Below are positions 1-8,234 of a stretch of DNA of 64,000 nucleotides, piece by piece. Made by a program: the position numbers and the translations under genes. This DNA comes from Lancefieldella sp. Marseille-Q7238 (GTDB lineage Bacteria; Actinomycetota; Coriobacteriia; Coriobacteriales; Atopobiaceae), in contig NZ_OX424407.1 in NCBI RefSeq assembly GCF_949152215.1, positions 562,530 through 626,529 on the forward strand, read 5' to 3'. The notes beneath the pieces are model-generated. The model worked only from the letters and a program-made list of their open reading frames with translations. It was not told where the DNA came from and did not search any database. Numbering within the stretch: the first letter of the stretch is position 1; every line of letters starts with the position of its first letter.

Positions 1-1
1 C

Positions 2-157
2 ATCCTCTATCTCATGAGCCGCGGCTGTTCTGAATCCGAGGCGCGTACGCTCGTGGTTAACGGTTTCGCAAATCCCGTCTCAAAAGAACTCCCTATGGAA
101 TACGCCGTTGAGATGAACAATCTTATTAAACTAGAAATGGAAGGAGCGATTGGCTAA
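2..157 (+). CDS. sufB: SufB, Fe-S cluster scaffold, C-terminal fragment (cut by window edge)
   Basis: Only the last 51 residues are in the window. They contain the SufB C-terminal signature, including [10 protein letters not shown] and [12 protein letters not shown], and end in MEGAIG. SufB is the scaffold subunit of the SUF iron-sulfur assembly complex and normally pairs with SufD and the ATPase SufC. The TAA stop overlaps the ATG of the next gene (TAATG), so sufD is probably translationally coupled. The 5' part, and presumably sufC, lie outside the window. The identification rests on the conserved tail and on the sufD/sufS context. Confidence 0.9.
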   Translation: MLYLMSRGCSESEARTLVVNGFANPVSKELPMEYAVEMNNLIKLEMEGAIG

Positions 158-1317
158 TGGCTGAACACAGAGCTGAAAACATCCGTATCGAATCCGCCAA
201 TGTTCCTCCCGCGCAAACATGGAACCGCCTGCACGCTAACGCGCTGACGCTGACAGTCCCAAAGACAACCAATGCGGGAACGGTATATCTTCCACTCCCC
301 CGTCTTTTTGAGCGTATTGAATGTGGCATGGGAGCTGAGGTCACAAGCTACATAGACTCTCAGGTCTTTGAAGCAGCCTACTATGAAGTTCCCGCTCATA
401 CCAAGCGCAAAGAACCTGTTGTCATCTCGGTATCGGCTGCCACAAACGAATGCGCAAACGCGGGCATTATGGTGCGCGAAGGCGCTGAAGCAACTGTCGT
501 TGTCGTTGCTCGCGCTGGCGAGAAGAACGCCGAAGCCGCAGGCGGCAATAACAACACAAACGGCGCGGACAATACGGACGTTCCAGCGACAAGCGGAGCT
601 CTCGTGCGCATTGTCGCCGAAGCAGGCGCTCATGTGCACCTCATAGAAATGCTCGGCATTGATGATGATCAGCAGCATCTTGAAAGCATCGGCATTGAAG
701 CGCATAAGGACGCCCTTATTGACGTGCACCAATATGCGCTTGGCGGAGGCGCTCTCGGCATAGGATTTGCAGCCAACCTCGCGGGTGACCGTGCGCATCT
801 TGACTTGAACAGCCGCTATCATGCCGATCACGAGGAACTTCTCGACATCAACCACGTCGCCCGCATGCGCGGACGGACCACGCGCGCCGAAATCGCCGAG
901 TCCGGCATCTTGAACGACTCCGCGCGAAAGACCCTGCGCGCCACTATCGACCTCATCCGCGGCTCCAAGGACGCCAAGGGCAACGAGGTCGAGACGGTGC
1001 AGATTCTTGGCGATAGCGTTGTCAGCAAAACCATGCCCGTCATCCTCTGCGATGAAGACGACGTTGCCGGAAACCACGGCGCCACTATCGGATCAGTTTC
1101 TCCCGAGCAGATCGAATATCTGCAGGCCCGCGGGCTTTCTCGTCGTGAAGCGGAGCGTCTCTTTGTACGCGCTCTCTTTGAAGACGCCATCATCCATGCG
1201 CCTGAAGCCCTCTCCCATGACGTTGCAGTCGAGCGTGCCGAGAAGGTCCTGGGTGCTGACGTTGCTCATGACTTCGACGATGCCTCAGGGCTGGCGTTTA
1301 AGGACGGTGTCGCGTAA
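157..1317 (+). CDS. sufD: SufD, Fe-S cluster assembly scaffold subunit
   Basis: This 386-residue protein matches the SufB/SufD beta-helix family. The C-terminal half carries the family core (SGILNDSARKTL near residue 250, then DEDDVAGNHGATIG near 296-310, with the conserved His) and the helical tail SRREAERLFVRALFEDAI. SufD forms the SufBC2D complex in the cytosol and supports iron acquisition and cluster assembly. A poorly conserved stretch around residues 120-150 (GGNNNTNGADNTD) is low in complexity and probably a loop. The gene overlaps both neighbours through TAATG junctions, so sufB-sufD-sufS should be one coupled transcript. A GCGAGAAG octamer lies at 518-525. Confidence 0.92.
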   Translation: MAEHRAENIRIESANVPPAQTWNRLHANALTLTVPKTTNAGTVYLPLPRLFERIECGMGAEVTSYIDSQVFEAAYYEVPAHTKRKEPVVISVSAATNECANAGIMVREGAEATVVVVARAGEKNAEAAGGNNNTNGADNTDVPATSGALVRIVAEAGAHVHLIEMLGIDDDQQHLESIGIEAHKDALIDVHQYALGGGALGIGFAANLAGDRAHLDLNSRYHADHEELLDINHVARMRGRTTRAEIAESGILNDSARKTLRATIDLIRGSKDAKGNEVETVQILGDSVVSKTMPVILCDEDDVAGNHGATIGSVSPEQIEYLQARGLSRREAERLFVRALFEDAIIHAPEALSHDVAVERAEKVLGADVAHDFDDASGLAFKDGVA

Positions 1318-2588
1318 TGGCTTCTCGTCTTAGCGCCTCAGAGCTCGCTGAAATCACCGAAAGTCCCTATAAGAAAGACTTTCCTCTCCTGGCCCATAAT
1401 CCCAAAATCGCTTATTTGGACAGCGCGGCAACCTCGCAGCGTCCCGGCGCAGTCATCGAGGCGCACAAACGCTTCTACGAGACCATCAACGCGAACGCCC
1501 TGCGTGGCCTGTACCGTCTTTCTGTTGAGGCAACCGCGGCTATCGGAGACGCCCGCAAGGCGTTGGCGCGCTTTATCGGAGCGGTGGATGCTGATGGCGC
1601 GCCGCGTGATCGCGAGATTATTTTTACCCGCAATACCTCGGAGTCATTGAATCTTGTGGCATCCAGCCTCGGACGCTTGGTGTTGAAGCCCGGTGATGAC
1701 GTGGTCATTTCCATTATGGAGCATCATTCCAACCTCATTCCCTGGCAGCAAATCTGCGCCCAAACAGGCGCTCACCTTGTTTACCTGTACATGAACGATG
1801 ACTTTAAAATCACGCAAGAGGAGCTCGAGTCCAAAATCACTGAACGCGCCAAGATTGTTTCAGTCACGCAGGTATCCAATGTACTGGGAGTTTCCAACGA
1901 TATCTCCGCTCTGGCCAAACGCGCGCATGCCATGGGCGCTTATATGGTGGTCGACGCTGCTCAAAGCGCACCTCACCTCCCCATTGATGTTCGCGCGCTT
2001 GACTGCGATTTTTTGGCCTTCTCGGCTCATAAGATGTGCGGACCTATGGGTATCGGCGTGTTGTGGGGAAAGTCCGAGCTGCTTAACCAGATGCCTCCCT
2101 TCCTCACCGGCGGCGAGATGATTGATTCCGTCACAAAAACCGGTGCTGTCTGGGCTCCTATCCCCGAGAAATTTGAGGCTGGCACTCAAGACGGCGCGGG
2201 TATTTACGCTACAGGAGAAGCTGTCGCATATCTTGAGGGTCTCGGCATGGCAACCGTTGAGCGGCGAGAAGCACTTCTCGCCCGCTATCTGACTGAACAG
2301 CTTAATGAGCTGGATTTTATTGATATCATTGGCCCGCGCGATGGAACAAGGCACATCGGAGCTGTCTCCTTTAACGTGCGCGGCGTTCACCCGCACGACG
2401 TTTCGTCCATTCTCGATATGGACAACGTATGCATTCGCGCTGGACATCACTGCGCTGAGCCGCTTCTTACGGAGCTTGGTCAATCAAGCACCTGCCGAGC
2501 AAGCGTGGCGTTCTATAATGACGCGTCCGACATTGACCGACTTGTTCTTGGACTTGAGCGCGTCTGGTCTATCTTTAACGGTAACTAG
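1317..2588 (+). CDS. sufS: SufS-type group II cysteine desulfurase
   Basis: A 423-residue PLP enzyme that takes sulfur from L-cysteine as an enzyme-bound persulfide for Fe-S cluster assembly. The PLP-binding lysine is K239 in SAHKMCG, the catalytic cysteine is C379 in RAGHHCAEPLL, and the stacking histidine lies in MEHHSNLIPWQ. The short group II loop and the partner sufU just downstream point to a SufS/SufU pair. The start overlaps the sufD stop. The last ten codons and stop lie in a 30-bp tandem duplication, so readthrough of the TAG would add a near copy of the C-terminal peptide (RIWFIFNGN). A perfect GCGAGAAG palindrome lies inside the gene at 2264-2281. Confidence 0.95.
   Translation: MASRLSASELAEITESPYKKDFPLLAHNPKIAYLDSAATSQRPGAVIEAHKRFYETINANALRGLYRLSVEATAAIGDARKALARFIGAVDADGAPRDREIIFTRNTSESLNLVASSLGRLVLKPGDDVVISIMEHHSNLIPWQQICAQTGAHLVYLYMNDDFKITQEELESKITERAKIVSVTQVSNVLGVSNDISALAKRAHAMGAYMVVDAAQSAPHLPIDVRALDCDFLAFSAHKMCGPMGIGVLWGKSELLNQMPPFLTGGEMIDSVTKTGAVWAPIPEKFEAGTQDGAGIYATGEAVAYLEGLGMATVERREALLARYLTEQLNELDFIDIIGPRDGTRHIGAVSFNVRGVHPHDVSSILDMDNVCIRAGHHCAEPLLTELGQSSTCRASVAFYNDASDIDRLVLGLERVWSIFNGN
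2264..2281. repeat. Perfect 18-bp dyad of the GCGAGAAG octamer
   Basis: The sequence GCGAGAAGcaCTTCTCGC is two octamers facing each other with a 2-bp centre, inside sufS, where it reads R-E-A-L-L-A. It is the only perfect inverted pair seen in the window. Degenerate versions occur near 41545-41564, 39280-39295 and 39322-39337. Confidence 0.9.
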
Positions 2589-2616
2589 CGCATTTGGTTT
2601 ATCTTTAACGGTAACT
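2557..2616 (+). repeat. 30-bp tandem duplication spanning the sufS stop codon
   Basis: Two adjacent 30-bp units (2557-2586 and 2587-2616) share 27 positions and both contain TATCTTTAACGGTAACT. The first encodes the end of SufS and runs into its TAG. The second stays in the same frame and ends in a TAA. The duplication lengthens the sufS-sufU spacer to 60 bp in an operon whose other junctions overlap or nearly touch. Confidence 0.9.
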
Positions 2617-2648
2617 AACACTGGCATGAAAGGGCGCCGAACAACAAC

Positions 2649-3110
2649 ATGACTGGTAACGACCTTTATAACGCAGAATTTATGGATCACGTCTCACATC
2701 CTGACTACAAGTATGAGATGGAGCATCCAACCTACACGCATGAAGGCATCAATCCCTCCTGCGGCGATGAGTTGACGTTTTCTGTCCGCCTTGCGGATAA
2801 CGGAACTATTGAGGAAGCCGCGTTCACCGGTCATGGATGCGCCATCTCGCAGGCAAGCGCCGATATCATGAGCGATCTTATGGTCGGCCGCACACCCGCG
2901 GAGGCTATTGAGCTCTGTCAACTCTTTGGCCGCATGATACGCGGCGAGGAAACCGATGCCGCGTCATTGGAAAAGCTGGAGGATGCTAACATCCTCCACG
3001 ACATCGCTCATATGCCCGCCCGTGTTAAATGTGCTGAGCTGGCATGGCGCACCTTGGAAGAGATGCTTGAGGCGCAGGGAGCTCAAAGCTCCGCTCAGGA
3101 CGGGAAGTAA
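2649..3110 (+). CDS. sufU: SufU, NifU-like sulfur acceptor / scaffold
   Basis: A 153-residue protein of the SufU/IscU-like family. The conserved ligands are C38 and D40 in NPSCGDE, C64 in GHGCAISQAS and C128 in ARVKCAELAW. In Gram-positive SufU these bind zinc and accept the persulfide from SufS. The insertion between the second and third ligand sites typical of SufU over IscU is present (RMIRGEETDAASLEKLED). It follows sufS and is separated by two bases from the Rrf2 regulator, so it lies in the same operon. It is likely an essential sulfur shuttle in this organism, as no iscU is seen. Confidence 0.93.
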   Translation: MTGNDLYNAEFMDHVSHPDYKYEMEHPTYTHEGINPSCGDELTFSVRLADNGTIEEAAFTGHGCAISQASADIMSDLMVGRTPAEAIELCQLFGRMIRGEETDAASLEKLEDANILHDIAHMPARVKCAELAWRTLEEMLEAQGAQSSAQDGK

Positions 3111-3112
3111 CT

Positions 3113-3538
3113 ATGGCAAACATGTTCTCGACAAAGGGCATGTATGCGCTGCGCGCTATGGCAGATTTAGCCGTGCATGACGGCTGGATCTCGCTTGGCG
3201 ACGTTTCCGAACGTCAGCATATCTCACGCAAATACCTTGAACAGGTCATTTCTCTTATGCACAAGGCTGGCTACGTTGAGTCTTTACGCGGCAAAGGCGG
3301 AGGCTATCGACTAACACGTAAGCCTGAGGATTACACGCTCGGCGAGATTTTGCGCGCCACCGAAGGAAACCTTGCTCCTGCAGCATGCTTAAGCTGCGCA
3401 AATGAGTCGCTCTGTCCGCAGATGGAGTCCTGTACCACCGTTAAGGTATGGCGCGATCTTGGCAAGATGACCTCAAGTTTTCTCGATAGTAAGACGCTGG
3501 CCGACATCGCACGTCAAGAAGAATTGCCAAAACACTGA
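3113..3538 (+). CDS. Rrf2-family Fe-S sensing repressor (IscR/NsrR type)
   Basis: A 141-residue winged-helix regulator beginning FSTKGMYALRAMADLA, the usual Rrf2 start, with the wing segment GKGGGYRLTR near residues 61-70. Four cysteines are C92, C95, C101 and C107. C95-X5-C101-X5-C107 has the three-cysteine spacing of cluster-binding IscR and NsrR. Its position two bases after sufU makes it the terminal gene of the suf operon, so it probably controls that operon by sensing cluster supply. In most Actinobacteria the suf regulator (SufR) stands at the front of the operon. Whether it senses Fe-S status or nitric oxide cannot be told from sequence alone. It is convergent with thiZ, with only 12 bp between stops. 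Confidence 0.88.
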   Translation: MANMFSTKGMYALRAMADLAVHDGWISLGDVSERQHISRKYLEQVISLMHKAGYVESLRGKGGGYRLTRKPEDYTLGEILRATEGNLAPAACLSCANESLCPQMESCTTVKVWRDLGKMTSSFLDSKTLADIARQEELPKH

Positions 3539-3550
3539 CGTCACAAGCTG

Positions 3551-4483
3551 TCACAGACAAAGCGCAAGCACTTCTCGCTTAGCCGCTAAGAACTCATCTG
3601 TAAGCTCAAAAGCCACAGGAGAGACTGCTGGACTAGCGCTCTTTGAAGTATCAGCTAAGCCGTCACGTGAAGTAACTTGCGGCAGAGGTCGCTTGGGCAC
3701 GACCTCCCCTACGATTTTTGTCACAACACCCTGCGCGGGATTTCCCCGCATCACAAAAATATGCGATGCCATGGAAACCGCTTCATCCACGTCATGGGTG
3801 ATAACCAGCGCAGACATGTTCATCTCAACCACCGCATCCATAAGCCACTCACGCATTTCTCGCCTGGTCAGCGCATCAAGTGCCGAGAAGGGCTCGTCCA
3901 AGAGAATTACATCGGTTCCTGTCAGGCTGGTACGCAAGAAAGCCGCGCGCTGTCTCATGCCACCCGAAAGCTCGGAAGGCCAGCTTTGTGCCACTTCCCC
4001 CAAACCCATACGTGCCAGTAATTCTTGAGCTCGCGCGCGAGCTTCTCGTCGAGAAACACCCTGAAGCACCAACGGAAGCGCAACATTGTCCACGATGCGC
4101 TTGTGTGGCAAGAGCAGATCCTTCTGAAGCATGTAGCCAATGCGCCCCGGCATGCCCGTTACGTCTTCGCCATGCAAAAGCACCGAGCCCGATTGCGGCA
4201 TGAGAAGTCCTGCGAGCGCATGTAAAAGCGTTGTCTTTCCACAGCCGGAGCGGCCGACCAGACAGCACACTTCGCCGGGGTTGATTGCAAGGCTGATATC
4301 GCGGACGACTTCTCGGCCATCGCCCCAAGCAAGTGCAAGATGCGCGGCCTCAAGGGCAGGCACCGAGGTTGCTTGCTCCCTGGCGGCTTGGTCTCTGGCG
4401 GCTCTGTTTTCGCCTGCTTGCTCGCTCATTGTTGCCGTTGACGCTACCGTTGCTGCTGTTTTCGCCAATCCCATACCGCTCAC
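3551..4483 (-). CDS. thiZ: ABC transporter ATPase of the thiamine-precursor importer (ThiZ-like)
   Basis: A 310-residue ATPase of the nitrate/sulfonate/thiamine-pyrimidine class. It has a Walker A (GRSGCGKTTL near residue 78), an ABC signature (LSGGMRQRAAF near 169) and a Walker B (VILLDEPFSALD near 190). The start is a GTG immediately after the thiY TAA, with an alternative ATG three codons in. Residues 10-45 form an Ala/Glu/Arg-rich leader before the ATPase domain. It is the last gene of the riboswitch-controlled thiX-thiY-thiZ operon, so it should energise uptake of a hydroxymethylpyrimidine precursor. The assignment comes mainly from this context, since the ATPase alone fits sulfonate importers equally well. 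Confidence 0.85.
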   Translation of the reverse strand: MSGMGLAKTAATVASTATMSEQAGENRAARDQAAREQATSVPALEAAHLALAWGDGREVVRDISLAINPGEVCCLVGRSGCGKTTLLHALAGLLMPQSGSVLLHGEDVTGMPGRIGYMLQKDLLLPHKRIVDNVALPLVLQGVSRREARARAQELLARMGLGEVAQSWPSELSGGMRQRAAFLRTSLTGTDVILLDEPFSALDALTRREMREWLMDAVVEMNMSALVITHDVDEAVSMASHIFVMRGNPAQGVVTKIVGEVVPKRPLPQVTSRDGLADTSKSASPAVSPVAFELTDEFLAAKREVLALCL

Positions 4484-5554
4484 TTACTTCAGATACTCGG
4501 TAGTAAATCCTGCTGCAACGTCAATTTGCTTCTCAAGAAGCTTTTGATCGTTCAACCATTGGTAAAACTTTGACCAGCGGTTTTTATCAATCGCTCCCCA
4601 ACTCTCCGCATCGTCAATATACTTAGCGGCGAGGAACTTCTGGCTCTTATGCACAAGATCTCGATCAAGCTCAGGAACGGCCTTCAGCAGTATGTCGGCC
4701 GCGTCCTCCGGATTGGAAACAGCATATTCATAGCCCTCTCTAACAGCCGCGAGGAAACCCCTCACTGCCTCGGGATTACTCTTCAGGTATTCATCGTTGG
4801 CGGCGATAACCGGCGTATAGATGTCAAAGACCGAATCAATCGACTGGAACGAGAAGTAATTGTAGGGAAAGCCCTGCACTTCGGCGTTTTGAACCGCCCA
4901 CTGCTCGTAGACCCATACGGTATCGAACATATTGGCCTTAAGTCCCAAAACCTCATCGTCAACCTCATACGGCACCATCTTGATGCTTTCAGGATCTCCA
5001 CCGTCAGTCTGAACCACAGACTTAACCGTCGCCTGTTCAACAGGCAGATTCCATGTTGCATATGTATGGTTTTGCATCTCACGCGGACGGGTAATGCCAT
5101 CATCTTTACGACTCATAATACCTGAGAGATTGTGCTGAATAATGGCAGCCACGGCGGTATAGGGAAGCGGATGCTCGGAAGCTAGGTTATTGGCGATAAA
5201 ATCTTGATACGAGACACCCATCTGCGCGCCGCCGGAACCAATCAGCGCGTCAGCTCCATCCGCGGGAGGCTGCTGAATCTCAACCTCAAGTCCGTGAGCT
5301 TTGAAGAGACCTTTTTCCTGGGCAACATAAATACCGGTATGGTTGGTGTTCGGTGTGTAATCCAACACAAACGTAATCTTGGAGCTTTCAGACGAGGAGT
5401 TCTTCTCGCCTGACGGTGCCTTTGGTTGTTCCTGCGTACATCCTCCAAGGGCAAGTCCAGCTGCCGAGAAGCCCGCCGCCCGTAGAAAGTTTTTGCGTGA
5501 AAGAACTCCGACAGGTTTGGTAGAAAGAACTCCGGTATGTGTATGACAATTCAT
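4484..5554 (-). CDS. thiY: ThiY-like pyrimidine-precursor binding lipoprotein (NMT1/THI5 family)
   Basis: A 356-residue solute-binding protein. The N-terminus has a positively charged start (LSRKNFLRAAG), a hydrophobic stretch and a lipobox ending LALGGC, so it should be a membrane-anchored lipoprotein. The RK pair is near a Tat motif, but Sec export is equally possible. The mature part opens with LDYTPNTNHTGIYVA, typical of the NMT1/THI5-like family that binds formylaminopyrimidine or related thiamine precursors. It lies between the permease and ATPase genes downstream of a TPP riboswitch. A plausible ribosome site (AAGGA) lies just before the start. Confidence 0.88.
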   Translation of the reverse strand: MNCHTHTGVLSTKPVGVLSRKNFLRAAGFSAAGLALGGCTQEQPKAPSGEKNSSSESSKITFVLDYTPNTNHTGIYVAQEKGLFKAHGLEVEIQQPPADGADALIGSGGAQMGVSYQDFIANNLASEHPLPYTAVAAIIQHNLSGIMSRKDDGITRPREMQNHTYATWNLPVEQATVKSVVQTDGGDPESIKMVPYEVDDEVLGLKANMFDTVWVYEQWAVQNAEVQGFPYNYFSFQSIDSVFDIYTPVIAANDEYLKSNPEAVRGFLAAVREGYEYAVSNPEDAADILLKAVPELDRDLVHKSQKFLAAKYIDDAESWGAIDKNRWSKFYQWLNDQKLLEKQIDVAAGFTTEYLK

Positions 5555-5563
5555 TCCTTACCC

Positions 5564-6331
5564 CTATTCCACTTCATTTTTGATTGGTTTATCCCACGGC
5601 ATAAGCTGCCTTTTAAGGCGATTTACCAGCCACATCAACAAGAGAGAAAGCGCAGAAACCACCACAATGGCTGCAAACATCCGGTCATAGGCGAAGGCTT
5701 TTCTCACTCGCGTCATATAGACGCCAAGGCCCGAGTCTCCGCCAAGCCACTCCGCAATGACTGCTCCAATCACGGCATATGTCACGCTGATTTGCAGTCC
5801 CGAGAAGAACTGGCGGGCGGCGGCGGGCAATTTTGCATGACGGAAAATCTGCGTGCGATTCGCACCCATGGTTTTCATAAGATCGATTACATCGGGATCA
5901 ATTGATCGGAAGGCCGATATGAGCGCCACGGTAACCGGGAAAAAGGTAGATATCGCCACGAGAACTACCTTAGGCAAAATTCCGAACCCCATCCACAGCA
6001 CCAAAAGCGGAGCGATAGCTACCACGGGAATGGTCTGCGATACCGTAATAAGCGGAGAAAATGCGTGATAGAGCCACTCAAAAAGGTCCATCATAACTGC
6101 GATTACAAAACCTAACGCTACGCCAATCGCAAGGCCCAGCAAGGCTTCTTCAAGTGTTACCCATGTGTGGAGCGCAAGCAAAGGAGCGTCTTTTACAAGC
6201 GCAAAAAAGACCTGATAGGGAGACGGCACTAGATAGTTAGGAATGATATTTGCCATAACGGCAATCTGCCAGATAATCAGCAATATCGCAACAGTCAGTG
6301 TTGGCAGAAGTGCTTGTTTCAACCTTGTCAT
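5564..6331 (-). CDS. thiX: ThiX-like ABC permease
   Basis: About 255 residues with six predicted membrane segments and the binding-protein-dependent permease signature around EWLGGDSGLGVYM, in the class that includes SsuC and ThiX. I placed the start at the ATG at 6331 because AGAGGAG lies just before it. An upstream ATG at 6364 would fall inside the leader next to the riboswitch. It is the first gene of the thiXYZ operon and forms the membrane channel for the pyrimidine precursor. The stop lies nine bases before the thiY start. Confidence 0.88.
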   Translation of the reverse strand: MTRLKQALLPTLTVAILLIIWQIAVMANIIPNYLVPSPYQVFFALVKDAPLLALHTWVTLEEALLGLAIGVALGFVIAVMMDLFEWLYHAFSPLITVSQTIPVVAIAPLLVLWMGFGILPKVVLVAISTFFPVTVALISAFRSIDPDVIDLMKTMGANRTQIFRHAKLPAAARQFFSGLQISVTYAVIGAVIAEWLGGDSGLGVYMTRVRKAFAYDRMFAAIVVVSALSLLLMWLVNRLKRQLMPWDKPIKNEVE

Positions 6332-6373
6332 GTCATCTCCTCTCAATACCGCCGCGCGGGACATGAGATGACA

Positions 6374-6495
6374 TGATTCCTACGCTGGCATTATCCAGAT
6401 CAGGTGCGAACAGCCCTTACTTTTTCGCAAAGGACTATTCCGGGTCAAGATCGCGCTGGATCTTATCTCAGCCGGCGTGCACCAGCTCCCCGCTT
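6374..6495 (-). promoter_or_regulatory. TPP riboswitch (THI element)
   Basis: Read on the minus strand, the leader contains GCCGGCTGAGA, the thi-box CTGAGA core, and ends with CCTGATCTGGATAATGCCAG followed by CGTAGG, the hallmark pyrophosphate-side helices of the aptamer. An extended variable helix (GATCCAGCGCGATC) sits between them. It lies 40 bases upstream of the thiX start, so thiamine pyrophosphate should shut off the importer. Sequestration of the thiX ribosome site looks more likely than termination, because no U-run hairpin follows. Confidence 0.95.
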
Positions 6496-6502
6496 CTTTT
6501 TG

Positions 6503-6532
6503 AGTGTAGCACGATTTGCTACTCTAAACCAA
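6503..6532 (-). promoter_or_regulatory. Candidate promoter of the thiXYZ operon
   Basis: On the minus strand TTGGTT (6532-6527) and TACACT (6508-6503) are separated by 18 bp and sit just before the riboswitch. The -35 part overlaps the end of the acetyltransferase gene, and an internal hairpin (GTAGCA/TGCTAC) spans the spacer. The call rests on motif and position only. Confidence 0.4.
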
Positions 6533-7127
6533 AAAGTCCCTTCAGGCCAACACGATCCTTCTCGGTAATTTTGCGAACCGGCTGCGCAGGAGACCCCATC
6601 GCGAGGGACCCCGCGGGAATGTCTTTGGTAACTAGGCTATTCGCGCCGATAACACAACCATCACCGATGGTCACGCCGCCCAGTACGGTCACGTTTCCGC
6701 CAAACCAGCAACTGTCTCCAACGGTGATGGGAAGGGCTCGCTCTATACGCGAGTTGCGTTCTTCAGCGTCAAGGGGGTGTTGTGCGGTATAGGCTTTGAA
6801 ATGAGGACCAATAAAAGCGTCGTTGCCGATGGAAATTGGTGCGCAGTCCATGAAATAAGCGTCATGGTTTATAAAACAGCGGTCGCCGAGCAATACGTTA
6901 GCACCATAGTCCACATAAAGCGGGGCTAGAATGTTTGAGCCATCACCAAAGCGTCCGAGGAGTTCCCGCAGAATCTCTCTGCCTCGGATTCGATTGCTGG
7001 GACGGGTTTGGTTGAATTCCCATGCCAGATCTTTTCCACGCCAAAACGCTTCGCTTAGCTCCGCATCAGGTTTTTCTCCGTACCATTCGCCCGAAGACAT
7101 ACGCTCAAGCATAGATTTTTCCGACAT
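6519..7127 (-). CDS. maa: Maltose/galactoside O-acetyltransferase family protein
   Basis: About 202 residues with an N-terminal Mac domain (MLERMSSGEWY) followed by left-handed beta-helix hexapeptide repeats, for example VLGGVTIGDGCVIGANSLV. The catalytic histidine is in the TAQHPLDAEERN segment. Family members transfer acetyl from acetyl-CoA to the 6-hydroxyl of sugars such as maltose, glucose or galactosides, probably as detoxification. The ATG at 7127 is preferred because GAGAAGG precedes it; an in-frame upstream start at 7157 has no such site. It is on the same strand as the thi operon, but its stop meets the presumed thi promoter, so it is likely a separate unit. Confidence 0.9.
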   Translation of the reverse strand: MSEKSMLERMSSGEWYGEKPDAELSEAFWRGKDLAWEFNQTRPSNRIRGREILRELLGRFGDGSNILAPLYVDYGANVLLGDRCFINHDAYFMDCAPISIGNDAFIGPHFKAYTAQHPLDAEERNSRIERALPITVGDSCWFGGNVTVLGGVTIGDGCVIGANSLVTKDIPAGSLAMGSPAQPVRKITEKDRVGLKGLFGLE

Positions 7128-7267
7128 GGACACCTTCTCACCATAGTAGCCAGACACATCTCTATCAGACGCATCTGGCTACATCATAGCGTACCTATTT
7201 CGAAGCATGCATCTCAGTCATGTTCTTCATTTATGAATGACTGAGTGTTGCCATGATCTTACCGGAA

Positions 7268-7999
7268 TTACCTGAGCCGCTTCGCCTCTTCAGGTGTACA
7301 GTTGAGAACCTCGGGAGTGGAGCGGAAACCAATACCCATACGATCAATACCCATGTCAATAAGCTGCAGGAAGTGTTCGCGAGTGCGGATGCAGCCGGAA
7401 CCCTTGACTTTAATTTGACCCTGAGCGGTATCCATCATCACCTTAACAACCTCGGGAGTGGCGCCCACGTTCTCGTGTCCCGTGAAAAAGCCGGTAGAGC
7501 TCTTGATGAAGTCGGCACCGGCATCAATGGCGCAGCGAGTACCGTCAGCAATCTGCTCGGAAGTAAGGGTATCAGTCTCGATAATAACCTTGACTTGCGT
7601 GTTGTATTTGTGAGCAACGACAATCGCGGGTTTCAGATCCTCGACAACCTTGTCGCACATGCCGGAGCGTAACCAACCGTAATTGGCAACAATATCCAAA
7701 TCCTGAATGTCCCACTTGGAGCAATACTCTTCAGCGAGAAGCGCTTTAGCTTCTCCGGTGGCCAGACCAAAAGGAAAGTCACAGACCACACAGAGGCCGG
7801 TCTCTGTGCCCTCGACCATCGGAGCGACGATTGGAAGGCTAGAGGGGTTGATGCAGATAGTGGCGCAACCAAAATCAATGCCTTCCTGCGCATACTTCTT
7901 GATCTCATCAACGGTAAACTCGGGCTTAAGCACAGATTGATCGATATAGCGAGCAAGCTCGCGGATGGTCATCTCTGCAGCTTTCTTGGTGGGTTTCAT
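7268..7999 (-). CDS. deoC: Deoxyribose-phosphate aldolase
   Basis: A 243-residue class I aldolase that splits 2-deoxyribose-5-phosphate into glyceraldehyde-3-phosphate and acetaldehyde in deoxynucleoside breakdown. The Schiff-base lysine lies in FIKSSTGF near residue 165 and the second lysine in IKVKGSG near 200. KVIIETDTL is also present. The ATG at 7999 has AAAGGAAC upstream. A longer in-frame start at 8164 would add about 55 residues not found in the family. A divergent GntR-family gene 235 bp away is the likely regulator, and no other deo genes are nearby. Confidence 0.95.
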   Translation of the reverse strand: MKPTKKAAEMTIRELARYIDQSVLKPEFTVDEIKKYAQEGIDFGCATICINPSSLPIVAPMVEGTETGLCVVCDFPFGLATGEAKALLAEEYCSKWDIQDLDIVANYGWLRSGMCDKVVEDLKPAIVVAHKYNTQVKVIIETDTLTSEQIADGTRCAIDAGADFIKSSTGFFTGHENVGATPEVVKVMMDTAQGQIKVKGSGCIRTREHFLQLIDMGIDRMGIGFRSTPEVLNCTPEEAKRLR

Positions 8000-8147
8000 A
8001 ATCTTGTTCCTTTCTCTTATCCCCTTTCGAGGAAATTTTAGATCTGTTAGACAAATAACTTTATGCACAGTAGGTACTGAACATTTGAACAAGAACAGCA
8101 TACAGGCTCTTTGAGAAAGCGTAATCGAAAAGGAAGATTTAGTGTAT

Positions 8148-8180
8148 ATGTACAGTACATTCAATAGATATACTATCTAT
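8148..8180. promoter_or_regulatory. Two adjacent palindromes between deoC and gntR (candidate operators)
   Basis: ATGTACAGTACAT (8148-8160) is a perfect 13-bp palindrome. Three bases later ATAGATATACTATCTAT (8164-8180) has perfect 7-bp arms around TAC. Centres are 18 bp apart. GntR/UTRA repressors bind such short dyads in their own divergent promoter regions, so these are candidate sites of the adjacent regulator. Binding itself is inferred. Confidence 0.55.
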
Positions 8181-8234
8181 GAGTACTGACATATACGTGA
8201 TGGGAAAACCCTATGAACCCAGATAGAAGGATAT

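Noticed and set aside
154-1077. 307-codon minus-strand frame opposite sufD
   Set aside because: It is a shadow of sufD with no recognised domain.
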